IMG/VR virus record: IMGVR_UViG_3300032315_001401
Location: 124,001-188,000 of that record
From: a virus
Reading direction: 5' to 3' (one strand)
Length of the DNA stretch: 64,000 bases
In this document: in pieces, positions 12,337-19,775 of the stretch
Position numbering within the stretch: the first letter of the stretch is position 1
Layout of the letters: each line of letters starts with the position of its first letter
The notes under the pieces: generated by a model
What the model saw: only the letters and a program-made list of their open reading frames with translations
Databases searched by the model: none
What the model was told of the DNA's origin: nothing
Translations under genes and position numbers: made by a program

Positions 12337-13337
12337 CACTGATTCAAAGAAACAACACCACCATCAGGATCTACATCCACAATTTGAGAAGGACGAACAC
12401 CAAACTCAAAAGGAGTCCAGTTACGATCTTCTTTCAATTTGAGAGCGCAAAGTTTTACAGCATCCCACAACTCCATCAATTCATCTTTTGTAGAATCAAT
12501 GATTTCAGTTGCCTTGTCTGCTTTTTTGCCACTAGGAATATACAAGTGAACTTTAGATCTCCTACCTTCCGCAACATCTTTCAAAATGTGGGAGAAATTG
12601 CGAGGAACATATGTTCCATTCGGTTCAGCACAAATAATGCGTCCAGCAAAACCTTCTTCATCAATTTTACCACCAGAGGTATATCCTTCAGCAGCAAGAT
12701 ATTCTTCTGCCTCATTACAAGTAAAGGTGCGAAGACTTTTATCTGGATAGGATTTACTGTGAATTTTCTTAACAATTCCAGTCACTTTTTTCTGTTCAAA
12801 AGTATGAGGAATAGAGTTCACCCAATCACGAATTTCATCTTTTGAAACAAGATGATCTTGACGATTGACCCAATTAAGACCACGAGTCACAAAATCTTCA
12901 TCTGTAGAAGATTTACTTGCAGGGTGACTATTTGCGCCCAGACCAATCTCATCAAAAAGATCTTCCAGAGTATAACCGTCGTTAATTTCATAGACATCAA
13001 ATGCCCAAGCAACTTGTCCACGACGGGTCAGGGCACGAAAACGAGTGAAACCATCAATCAGTTTCAAAACTCCTTCAGCATAAGTAACAATAGGGGGAAG
13101 TTGATCGTAACGAATACCACACTCAAATTCACCATACAGGTTTTCCGTGTTGATATTGTCAGTGCCACCAGAACGAGCACGATTTTTGATTGTCTTACCA
13201 CCAACATCAATATTGGACAGATCTTCTACAATGGTAGTTTTGTAGGTTCCAGTGCGAAACTTCCTTCGTTTTTCCACAGAAGGAAGACGATTTACGTCAG
13301 GAACTTCACAAATGCTAATAGGGGTGTGTGTAGACAT
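12336..13337 (-). CDS. ParB/sulfiredoxin-fold-like protein
   Basis: 333 residues from the ATG at 13337 (MSTHTPISICEVPDVNRLPS). The segment VLKLIDGFTRFRAL (about 90-103) matches the D-G-x-x-R-x-x-A box of the ParB N-terminal nuclease/CTPase fold, where Arg contacts nucleotide. The rest is helical and may bind DNA. In phages such proteins often sit beside DNA methyltransferases, as here (13456-14124), so a role in DNA modification or partition-like binding is plausible but unproven. The longer frame to 13385 is rejected because the promoter at 13408-13436 and the leader favour 13337. Confidence 0.65.
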   Translation of the reverse strand: MSTHTPISICEVPDVNRLPSVEKRRKFRTGTYKTTIVEDLSNIDVGGKTIKNRARSGGTDNINTENLYGEFECGIRYDQLPPIVTYAEGVLKLIDGFTRFRALTRRGQVAWAFDVYEINDGYTLEDLFDEIGLGANSHPASKSSTDEDFVTRGLNWVNRQDHLVSKDEIRDWVNSIPHTFEQKKVTGIVKKIHSKSYPDKSLRTFTCNEAEEYLAAEGYTSGGKIDEEGFAGRIICAEPNGTYVPRNFSHILKDVAEGRRSKVHLYIPSGKKADKATEIIDSTKDELMELWDAVKLCALKLKEDRNWTPFEFGVRPSQIVDVDPDGGVVSLNQ

Positions 13338-13407
13338 AATAAGTAATAAAATGCAAACTGCAGGATTAGATTGAGTGTTTGGCAAATTGCCTTTTCAATC
13401 TCCAAGT

Positions 13408-13436
13408 ATTATAGGGCAAGCGGGCAGGAAAGTCAA
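13408..13436 (-). promoter_or_regulatory. Strong sigma70-type promoter of the ParB-like gene
   Basis: Minus strand TTGACT (13431-13436), 17-base spacer, TATAAT (13408-13413). It lies between the methyltransferase stop (13456) and the ParB-like start. Confidence 0.85.
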
Positions 13437-13455
13437 GGGTTCTGTTTCGGTTTTG

Positions 13456-14124
13456 TCACATAAAGGACAGAACGCTCTCGGTTTGGTTGTGTATCCTTTC
13501 TTGTGTCATTTGGAAATATTCTGGATTCATTTCAACACCAATAAAGTTTCTACCACACTGTTTTGCAGCAACACCAATTGCACCACTTCCCATACAAGGA
13601 TCAAATACAGTGTCACCAATGTTTGAACTTGCCTCAATCAATCTTGTCATAAGTTTAACTGGCTTGGGTGTTGGGTGATCTTTATATCTCTCTGTTGCAC
13701 AACGCCAGACAGCAGATTTACAGTGCTCATTGAACACTGCTCCCGACTTTTTGGCAAACACACAATTCTCTATACTGGACAACCATATATGTTGTCCGTT
13801 CATTGGAGAAGGATTAGTTTTCTCCCATATACAGTGCCTCACAGATAAACCGTGCTCGATCAATCGGTTGCGGATATGTGAGACCTGAACTGAACCACAA
13901 AAAATATAAATGCTCCCGTAAGTCACGCGAACAACTTCATCGATAAAGTTGTCAAGTGGAAATGTAATAATGTCTGCGTGACTTTTGTCAAGATTTCTCA
14001 ATCCACCACTCTTACGATTTACCTCATCATATGGTATATCTGTAAGAGTAAGCGAAATGCTCCCATCAGCAAGTGACGGGAGCACATTCATACAATTATC
14101 GTTATATAATTTTACTTCACTCAT
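13456..14124 (-). CDS. DNA adenine/cytosine-N4 methyltransferase (beta class)
   Basis: 222 residues. TDIPY at 28-32 is a variant of the catalytic DPPY motif IV, HPTPKPVKLM precedes motif I, and FDPCMGSGAIG (about 185-195) is the SAM-binding motif I; IV before I is the beta-class order. Motif DIPY occurs in active enzymes but deviates from DPPY. It would methylate A-N6 or C-N4 in a short DNA site, protecting phage DNA or altering expression. A NATAAATA element lies upstream at 14137-14144. Confidence 0.85.
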   Translation of the reverse strand: MSEVKLYNDNCMNVLPSLADGSISLTLTDIPYDEVNRKSGGLRNLDKSHADIITFPLDNFIDEVVRVTYGSIYIFCGSVQVSHIRNRLIEHGLSVRHCIWEKTNPSPMNGQHIWLSSIENCVFAKKSGAVFNEHCKSAVWRCATERYKDHPTPKPVKLMTRLIEASSNIGDTVFDPCMGSGAIGVAAKQCGRNFIGVEMNPEYFQMTQERIHNQTESVLSFM

Positions 14125-14135
14125 ACATTTTTGAT

Positions 14136-14540
14136 TTATTTATTCATTTGTAGTGTAGGGACAGGCATTCCACCTTCAGTGGGAACATAGATGGTCACAT
14201 TACCTTTGTTGGAACCTTCTTCCAGTCCAGTAATGTACAGATACTGAAGATACTCACGGTTATCTTTCAGTGAATTGCCGATGATTTGGTTTGCTTTTGC
14301 AACACCAGTGGCACGGATCACTTCAGCATCAGCAAGTTGTTGAGCACTATCTTTCTTTGCTTGTGCCTCCAGAACTGCAACTTGACGAGTGTATTCTGCT
14401 TTTTGAAGTTCTGCCTTACCTTGCAGAGATTGTGCCCACACATTATAGAGAGGACCAACCACTGCATTGATAATCATCAGACTCAAAAGAAAGGAAACGC
14501 CAATGATACTAGCGTTACGAAGAGTGTTATCAGGTTTCAT
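14136..14540 (-). CDS. Membrane-anchored SPFH/band-7-like conserved protein
   Basis: 134 residues. Residues about 11-33 form a membrane anchor (ASIIGVSFLLSLMIINAVVG). A long Ala/Gln/Lys coiled-coil region follows (KAELQKAEYTRQVAVLEAQA), then YLYITGLEEG and the end TIYVPTEGGMPVPTL, resembling the C-terminus of SPFH proteins found in cyanophages. Possibly it affects host membrane proteases or the photosynthetic membrane. Function unproven. Confidence 0.65.
   Translation of the reverse strand: MKPDNTLRNASIIGVSFLLSLMIINAVVGPLYNVWAQSLQGKAELQKAEYTRQVAVLEAQAKKDSAQQLADAEVIRATGVAKANQIIGNSLKDNREYLQYLYITGLEEGSNKGNVTIYVPTEGGMPVPTLQMNK
14137..14144 (-). promoter_or_regulatory. Late-type element AATAAATA
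   Basis: Matches the NATAAATA late promoter pattern of T4-like cyanophages, 13 bases upstream of the methyltransferase ATG at 14124. It overlaps the stop of the band-7-like gene. A single 8-base match in AT-rich DNA, so uncertain. Confidence 0.4.
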
Positions 14541-14674
14541 TTTGTTTCTCCAACATAAACATAATCAGGATGTTTGACTTTGAAAGCCTCTACTTGTTCT
14601 TGAGTTTTCAGGAACACCGAAAGCGTAGTGTTAGGATGTTCCTTATAATAATACTTTACACGAATCATATTCAT
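14537..14674 (-). CDS. Hypothetical small protein
   Basis: 45 residues (MNMIRVKYYYKEHPNTTLSV, ending YVYVGETK); Met3 is an alternative start. It has a strand-helix-strand pattern, typical of a mini ferredoxin-like fold. ATGA overlap with the band-7-like gene. Confidence 0.6.
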   Translation of the reverse strand: MNMIRVKYYYKEHPNTTLSVFLKTQEQVEAFKVKHPDYVYVGETK

Positions 14675-14677
14675 AAA

Positions 14678-15064
14678 TCAAGCAGCAAGGGCACCAGAGG
14701 GAATTTCAACGACTTCAGGAAGTTTGCTGTCGTCAAACTGATGCATATTATAGCACACCCATTCACCACTACGGAAGACATAGGCATACTCTTCACTGTT
14801 GCCAGGAAGAAGATACTCACACAGGTCAGCATCAAGGCGAGGAGGGCAATTCTCACCACGAGCACTATAATACTCGGGTTTCTTATCTTCTGCCCAACAA
14901 GTGCTCATCTCACCACCATCAATCAGTTCAGCAGCAAGTTCTTTGCTGTTGTAGTGGGTGCGAAGAATGCGACCCAACCATTCGGGATAACCATCCCAAT
15001 GGTGGTAAGCAGAGAGAATAGAACCGTCAGCAAGTTCAAGACCGATGCGAGAGCGAGTTGCCAT
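14678..15064 (-). CDS. Conserved cyanophage protein (SYHHWDGYP family)
   Basis: 128 residues (MATRSRIGLELADGSILSAY). The motif HHWDGYPEWLG (about 21-31) and GGEMSTCW are hallmarks of a widespread phage protein of unknown function. It is first in the unit 15064 to 13456, downstream of the -10 at 15091-15096 and the AAGGTAATCAACG leader. Confidence 0.75.
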   Translation of the reverse strand: MATRSRIGLELADGSILSAYHHWDGYPEWLGRILRTHYNSKELAAELIDGGEMSTCWAEDKKPEYYSARGENCPPRLDADLCEYLLPGNSEEYAYVFRSGEWVCYNMHQFDDSKLPEVVEIPSGALAA

Positions 15065-15088
15065 TGGGGCGTTTCGTTGATTACCTTG

Positions 15089-15877
15089 TTAGTATAGGGC
15101 ATCCACCAGCGGATTCTGGGGGTCTTGTGCCACTTCCTCAACTGGCACACCATTGATCCTTTGTTGAGCAATCGAAAAGTATTCTTCCTCTCGCTCAATG
15201 CCGATAAAGTTTCTATTTTCCATTTTAGATGCGATTCCAGTGGTGCCAGCACCCATACAGGGGTCCAGCACCAGATCTCCCTCATTAGAGAATGTTCTAA
15301 TCAACCAACGATAAAGATCTACTGGTTTTTGTGTGGGATGGTATTTTCCTTCACCTTCTGCAGTCTTGAAGTAAATGACACTGCGAGGATACCTCAACCC
15401 ACTATCATTCTTTACATGAACTGCTTTTGTCTGAACACCATATGCTTCAGTATCTCTTACTGCAGTTCCCTTATCATATGGGGTTCCTTGTGTCATTTGG
15501 GGATTGTATGTTGGTTGCTTCTTATAAAACACTACAATATCTTCGTGAGCACGTAGAGGTTGTTTCTTGGCATTCAGATAACCAGTTGCTTTTGATTTTT
15601 CCCATACCATTGTATACTTGAAGTTCCTATAGTTTGAGGCAATAAGGACACTTGTAAATGGTTGTGCTGCTGTTGATATGATGGGGCACGTTGGTTTGCA
15701 TATGCGGTCAACATGCTCCCAAAACTTGGGATAATCAATGACGGTATCCCATTCATTTCTTTTGTTCAGAGTTCCATAAGGAAAATCTGTCAATAACAAA
15801 TCGATGCTCTGGGGAGCAAGATTCCCCAGAACATCGAACATATCATTATTGTGTAATACTATTGGAGATGTACTCAT
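15089..15877 (-). CDS. DNA methyltransferase of a probable R-M pair (N6_N4_Mtase)
   Basis: 262 residues. LLLTDFPYG (D31) is motif IV, HPTQKPVDLY (near 190) precedes LDPCMGAGTTG, the SAM-binding motif I, again the beta-class order. The start at 15877 overlaps the end of the upstream probable endonuclease gene by 32 bases, so the two are co-translated. The pair resembles a type II restriction-modification system. The C-terminal end (VPVEEVAQDP) is encoded by boundary palindrome 12. Confidence 0.85.
   Translation of the reverse strand: MSTSPIVLHNNDMFDVLGNLAPQSIDLLLTDFPYGTLNKRNEWDTVIDYPKFWEHVDRICKPTCPIISTAAQPFTSVLIASNYRNFKYTMVWEKSKATGYLNAKKQPLRAHEDIVVFYKKQPTYNPQMTQGTPYDKGTAVRDTEAYGVQTKAVHVKNDSGLRYPRSVIYFKTAEGEGKYHPTQKPVDLYRWLIRTFSNEGDLVLDPCMGAGTTGIASKMENRNFIGIEREEEYFSIAQQRINGVPVEEVAQDPQNPLVDALY
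15091..15096 (-). promoter_or_regulatory. -10 box TATACT with AAGGTAATCAACG leader
   Basis: Minus strand TATACTAACAAGGTAATCAACG, the same leader class as at 10644-10649. It overlaps the 3' end of the methyltransferase gene. Confidence 0.55.
15126..15149 (-). repeat. Boundary palindrome, copy 12 (inside coding sequence)
   Basis: The best copy: TGTGCCAGTT, loop GAGG, AAGTGGCACA. It lies in frame, 19 codons upstream of the methyltransferase stop at 15089. Confidence 0.8.
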
Positions 15878-16424
15878 AGAACCGATTTAACTCGTTTAAG
15901 TCTAAACTAAATTTTTCACGATAAATCGGTTTCTTGGAATCTCTCTTCTTAATATCATTAACAACAAATAATTCAAAACTCCTACCCGTTGCTTCTTTGC
16001 AAAGTGCTTGATAGTATCGGAGTGTTGATTCTGCAATAGATTTTTGCCCACAGAAGAGAACAAATTTAACATCACTGTCGGATGCTCTTGAAATCTCAAT
16101 GAAGTTCGCAACTGCTCTCATACAATATGAAGCATCAAGATATGCTTTACATTCGACAGCTATCTTCAAAATGTTTTCGAGAGTTCTGATGTGACGATCC
16201 ACTTGTACATTGTCCCTACTTTCATTCAAGCAATGTGCAGTCAAATAGTCGTTTTTAAGAGATTTTAATTGAGAAATTAAAGAAACTATATCGTCAACAA
16301 GATGTTCAAAAAGATCTCCAGAAGCATTTGCTGCTGCTCGTGGACCTTTTCGATCATAAATTTGCTGTAGGTTATTAAGATCACGGACATAATTTTGGAC
16401 CGCGATGGATGATTCGGTAAACAT
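15846..16424 (-). CDS. Probable PD-(D/E)xK restriction endonuclease
   Basis: 192 residues from the ATG at 16424 (MFTESSIAVQNYVRDLNNLQ). GDLFEHLVDD (E40), N-V-Q-V-D (D76) and VECKAYLD (E91, K93) fit the helix-E, D...E-x-K catalytic set of type II restriction endonucleases, which cut DNA with Mg2+. It is transcribed first and overlaps the methyltransferase by 32 bases. A longer frame to 16526 exists but begins upstream of the -10 at 16498-16503. The recognition site is unknown. Alternative: a homing-type or Holliday-junction nuclease with the same fold. Confidence 0.65.
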   Translation of the reverse strand: MFTESSIAVQNYVRDLNNLQQIYDRKGPRAAANASGDLFEHLVDDIVSLISQLKSLKNDYLTAHCLNESRDNVQVDRHIRTLENILKIAVECKAYLDASYCMRAVANFIEISRASDSDVKFVLFCGQKSIAESTLRYYQALCKEATGRSFELFVVNDIKKRDSKKPIYREKFSLDLNELNRFYEYISNSITQ

Positions 16425-16497
16425 AGATTTTTCGTAATTGAATTCGACCTTTACTGTTGTGGGGGCACCTGTCGAACATTCCCTTATCCACAAAATC

Positions 16498-16531
16498 ATA
16501 ATACAATAAAAATGGGGGTTTGTCAACCCCC
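16498..16531 (-). terminator. Terminator hairpin fused to a strong promoter
   Basis: Hairpin of Gs and Cs with loop TTGACA-like bases (16514-16531), followed by ATTTTTATT. TTGACA (16521-16526) in the loop and TATTAT (16498-16503) are exactly 17 bases apart, so the -35 box of the endonuclease promoter lies in the loop of the terminator that ends the CP12 unit. Confidence 0.85.
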
Positions 16532-16532
16532 A

Positions 16533-16555
16533 TATGCCAGTTTGCTAACTGTCCT
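16533..16555 (-). repeat. Boundary palindrome, copy 13
   Basis: Follows the TGA stop (16555-16557) of the CP12 gene directly. Confidence 0.8.
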
Positions 16556-16767
16556 CAACTATCATACATCCTACACTCTAATGCGTCAGGATTAGCATCG
16601 CAATAAAGTTCAAAAGCATTCGGATCGTGATCATCATTGGGATGATTTGCTTTATATGATTTAAGTGATTGCAATTCTTCTTCGGTATGTCTTCTTGCTT
16701 GTGGAGATGACATAGGATCATTCAAAAGATCCTTATCTCTTTGAATGTGTTGATCTATAGTGCTCAT
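16555..16767 (-). CDS. cp12: CP12-like Calvin cycle inhibitor
   Basis: 70 residues (MSTIDQHIQRDKDLLNDPMS). The C-terminus ELYCDANPDALECRMYDS keeps the CP12 signature C-x8-C (C56, C65) followed by R-x-Y-D; these Cys form the redox disulfide that lets CP12 bind GAPDH and PRK. The N-terminal half (HTEEELQSLKSY) is the helical part typical of cyanophage CP12. In infected cyanobacteria the phage protein is thought to shut the Calvin cycle and divert NADPH to nucleotide synthesis. It has a late-type element upstream at 16788-16795. Confidence 0.8.
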   Translation of the reverse strand: MSTIDQHIQRDKDLLNDPMSSPQARRHTEEELQSLKSYKANHPNDDHDPNAFELYCDANPDALECRMYDS

Positions 16768-16787
16768 TGTTTTTTATCGGTATGGTA

Positions 16788-16795
16788 TATTTATT
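16788..16795 (-). promoter_or_regulatory. Late-type element AATAAATA before CP12
   Basis: Matches NATAAATA, 21 bases upstream of the CP12 ATG at 16767. It overlaps the T-rich sequence preceding the stop of the next upstream gene. Confidence 0.45.
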
Positions 16796-16797
16796 TT

Positions 16798-17004
16798 TTA
16801 CTCACTTAAGGGACTACCTCTCCAATTCTTTGGTGGAGGTGGGTCACATTTTCCTTCAAGCGAACGAACTAACAATTCGGTAAATTTTTCCATTTTTTGA
16901 GGATGAACTGTAGCAGGGTTGTCATTAATTGCCTCTTTGAGTGCTACAAGTTCTTCCCATTCTTCAGGAGTGAGAATTTCGGGTCCTGTTTTTGCAAGTG
17001 TCAT
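16798..17004 (-). CDS. Conserved hypothetical protein next to CP12
   Basis: 68 residues (MTLAKTGPEILTPEEWEELV). Helices around LTPEEWEELVALKEAINDNP and a Pro-rich end (CDPPPPKNWRG). The L-T-P-E-E-W-E-E pattern recurs in cyanophages. Start at 17004 chosen over 17037. Confidence 0.6.
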   Translation of the reverse strand: MTLAKTGPEILTPEEWEELVALKEAINDNPATVHPQKMEKFTELLVRSLEGKCDPPPPKNWRGSPLSE

Positions 17005-17099
17005 AGTGTTGTTGCGGTGTGTCCCAAATGTTAGCATTTCAATATATTAATATCTAGTAACTTAATGTTTTCTTTGGGATCGCGTTACAAACATTTACA

Positions 17100-17582
17100 T
17101 TATAATTCAACAATTGTATCTCTTTTAACATCAATGAATAAAAATTCCATCGATTCATCTGAAAGATTTCCACCGTCATGAATATTATTCATAACATCAT
17201 ATACCTGAACAATACCCTCTTTCCAATATATTTTTTCGCCCATCCAAGTCATATAGCATTTTTTTCTGTCTGGTATAGTTAAAGGTATTTGAATTCTTTT
17301 GTAAGGTTCTCGATAAATGTTCGGATCTTTATGTGCTATCAATATAGTTCCTGGTTCAAACAAAGAATATCCAGAATATAATATACTATCATTTTGATGT
17401 ATTCGAAATATTTCATCTGTCATAAATTTTTTTCGAATTAAAATAGTTTTCGAAATACTTTTCAACCAATAATGTGGTATAAACTTATTACAATACCCAT
17501 TTGTAGTTGGAGCTTTTTTAGTTGGAAAACTAGTTATCTTTGCCCACTTATATAAAGTTTGCAAATCATTTTGACTGACCAT
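17100..17582 (-). CDS. Aspartyl/asparaginyl beta-hydroxylase-like 2OG dioxygenase
   Basis: 160 residues. IAHKD (H..D, about 90) and PYKRIQIPLTIP are followed by NNIHDGGNLSDESMEF, giving the H-x-D ... H facial triad layout and the cupin strands of the Asp_Arg_Hydrox family, which hydroxylates Asp/Asn side chains using Fe(II) and 2OG. The clear Arg that would bind 2OG is not obvious. It is the last gene of the AT-rich cluster and overlaps the next upstream gene by 17 bases. Confidence 0.65.
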   Translation of the reverse strand: MVSQNDLQTLYKWAKITSFPTKKAPTTNGYCNKFIPHYWLKSISKTILIRKKFMTDEIFRIHQNDSILYSGYSLFEPGTILIAHKDPNIYREPYKRIQIPLTIPDRKKCYMTWMGEKIYWKEGIVQVYDVMNNIHDGGNLSDESMEFLFIDVKRDTIVEL

Positions 17583-18303
17583 AATATTTCGAAAAAGGAT
17601 TATTCGGATAAGTTCTATAAAATTTAACTATAGTTCTTTCATTATTTAATTTAATTTTTATATGAAAGAAAAAATCATCTTCCAAGTAATTAATAAATTT
17701 TTTATCATAAAGATTTATTTTACTTTGATCAATATCAAAATGATTTAATAGAATATTTTTTATCTTATAAAAATTTTCTTTCGTTTGAAATGGAAATATT
17801 TCTATATTAATGGAATTATCAATAAAATTTCCAATCTTGTCAAAATCACCAGCAATCCATACATCATAATATATATTTTTGAAATATTTAATAATTTTAA
17901 TTGTATCACTAAAAAATTTTGATTTAAAAGATTTATATGTATTTAAATAAAATCCACATTTAAAATTACTTTCAAATGGAATTTTACGTGTAAAATAAAG
18001 AACGGGAAAATTTACATTAATATTAAAAAAATTTAAAGTATCTTTGTCTAAGTATTCATTTGGACCTTTACTTAGATAAGAAATATGAAAATAATCACCA
18101 TCAGATGTAGTATTTGATGACGTAATATTGCACTCATATTTTGATAAGTCCAGTTTTGGACATAAATTCAATAGTTGATTTTCTATTTTTTTTAAATTAG
18201 ATTTCTGAGGAAAATTATTTCCAAATTTATCAACACAAAAATGATGAGAAACATGATTGCTACCCTCTGTAATCTCTTTTTCAAACATTTTGTATCTTAT
18301 CAT
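17566..18303 (-). CDS. Unknown protein, tandem paralog A
   Basis: 245 residues (MIRYKMFEKEITEGSNHVSH). It shares with the upstream 256-residue protein the blocks ITSSNTTS, NFPVLYFTRKIPFE, FKCGFYL, FIDNSINIEI and FYRTYPNNPF, in the same order, so the two arose by tandem duplication. No family is recognised. The order of blocks loosely recalls aromatic or peptide prenyltransferases of the cyanobactin type, but this is a weak guess. No membrane segments. Confidence 0.6.
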   Translation of the reverse strand: MIRYKMFEKEITEGSNHVSHHFCVDKFGNNFPQKSNLKKIENQLLNLCPKLDLSKYECNITSSNTTSDGDYFHISYLSKGPNEYLDKDTLNFFNINVNFPVLYFTRKIPFESNFKCGFYLNTYKSFKSKFFSDTIKIIKYFKNIYYDVWIAGDFDKIGNFIDNSINIEIFPFQTKENFYKIKNILLNHFDIDQSKINLYDKKFINYLEDDFFFHIKIKLNNERTIVKFYRTYPNNPFSKYYGQSK

Positions 18304-18306
18304 AAC

Positions 18307-19077
18307 CTAATAGTTTTTTAGAAAGAATTGCATTGCAGAATATTGCAAATATTGCTGCAAAAATGGATTATTTGGATAAGTTCTATAAAATTTTACTATT
18401 TTACCATTATTAGTTATTTTTATTTTTATATAAAAATAAAACTTATCAAGACTATAATTTTCAAACTTTTTATCATACAAATCAATTTTTTCTTTTTTAA
18501 CATCAAAGTTTTTTAACAAAATTTCTTTAATTTCATAGAAATTTCTTTTTGACTGAATGGGAAGTATTTCTATATTAATACTATTATCAATAAACTTCCC
18601 ATCAAACGTAAAATCACCTGCTAAATGCCCACCGGTTTTTACATTATTAAACAAAGAAATAATTTCAACAGTTTCATTAAAAAATTTAGATTTAAATGTT
18701 TTATAAGTGTCTAGATAAAAACCACACTTAAAAGTTTCTTCAAATGGTATTTTTCTGGTAAAATAAAGAACAGGAAAGTTAACGTCAATTTTGAAAGATT
18801 CTAAAATTTCTTTGTTTAAAAACTTTTTATTGGGATTAAGAGGATCAGTCACATAAGAAATATGAATATAATTATTTGGAGATGTAGTATTTGATGATGT
18901 TATAGTGCATTCATAATCATATTTTGATAAGTCAAGATTGATACTAGATAATTGTTTTTCAAGAATATACTGTTTGGATTTTGGGTGAAAATGATTTGCA
19001 AATTTATCTACACAAACATGAGATTCAATATGATTACCTTTGGTGATTTCCTTTTCAAATAATCGATATCTTATCAT
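18307..19077 (-). CDS. Unknown protein, tandem paralog B
   Basis: 256 residues (MIRYRLFEKEITKGNHIESH). It is a close relative of the downstream 245-residue protein and has an extra tail (QYSAMQFFLKNY). The order of shared strands and helices implies a full-length duplication, not a domain copy. The very AT-rich sequence (about a quarter G+C) fits the whole cluster. The overlap with the upstream oxygenase is 4 bases (ATGA). Confidence 0.6.
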   Translation of the reverse strand: MIRYRLFEKEITKGNHIESHVCVDKFANHFHPKSKQYILEKQLSSINLDLSKYDYECTITSSNTTSPNNYIHISYVTDPLNPNKKFLNKEILESFKIDVNFPVLYFTRKIPFEETFKCGFYLDTYKTFKSKFFNETVEIISLFNNVKTGGHLAGDFTFDGKFIDNSINIEILPIQSKRNFYEIKEILLKNFDVKKEKIDLYDKKFENYSLDKFYFYIKIKITNNGKIVKFYRTYPNNPFLQQYLQYSAMQFFLKNY

Positions 19078-19775
19078 TTTGAAAATACCTCAGAATGATT
19101 TTTACCCTTAATAACTTTCTTATCAGATCCATAATAAATCCAAAATGTACCAGAGTACCTAATACCAGAAGTAACGGGTTTTACTTTATGATAAAACATC
19201 CAGTTTGATGGAGAGATAATAACATCGCCAATTGAAGGACGATAAGTTTTATTGCACGAAGCAAAATGCAACTCACCTCCAGTATACTCGTTGTTATCAT
19301 TTAAGTAAACATTGCAGGTTAAAATATTTTTTCTTCTCATAAACCACATAGGAAATATCTCTTCAATGATATCATCATAATGATACTTAAATTCGGATTG
19401 ATTATTATATCTTCTTACAATCATTTCTGAAGGATGAAGATTTTTGTTCCCATAATATGCCCAATTAAAACCTCTAACTCTTTCAGAATATTGTTTTAAA
19501 CCTTTAGTTAAAGCTTTATTTTTGATACTTCCAATGATCTCAATATCAGGATCAAAATAAGAATCTGTTTTATCGTTTAATAAACCATCAGTATAGGGAG
19601 CAGACTTATCTCTTTCACCATTTGAGTTTAAATTATGAATGAGTTGCTCACATTCATTTGGATTAATAAAAGACTTTAGATACAAAATATGATCAGATAA
19701 ATTTAATAAAAACTTATCTTGATCAATTTCATTCTCAATTGAATCTACATTAGTAGATATTTTTAAGTTTTCCAT
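19074..19775 (-). CDS. Prolyl-4-hydroxylase-like 2OG-Fe(II) dioxygenase
   Basis: 233 residues. FKYHYDD (about 129-135), MFYHKVKPV (near 195) and GIRYSGTFWIYY give the H-x-D ... H ... R set of P4H-type enzymes, and NVYLNDNNEYTGGELHF matches the conserved Y-L-N-D-x-x-E-x-G-G-E-L strand. It would hydroxylate a Pro or other residue of a protein or peptide. Coupled to neighbours by overlapping start and stop codons. Confidence 0.8.
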   Translation of the reverse strand: MENLKISTNVDSIENEIDQDKFLLNLSDHILYLKSFINPNECEQLIHNLNSNGERDKSAPYTDGLLNDKTDSYFDPDIEIIGSIKNKALTKGLKQYSERVRGFNWAYYGNKNLHPSEMIVRRYNNQSEFKYHYDDIIEEIFPMWFMRRKNILTCNVYLNDNNEYTGGELHFASCNKTYRPSIGDVIISPSNWMFYHKVKPVTSGIRYSGTFWIYYGSDKKVIKGKNHSEVFSK

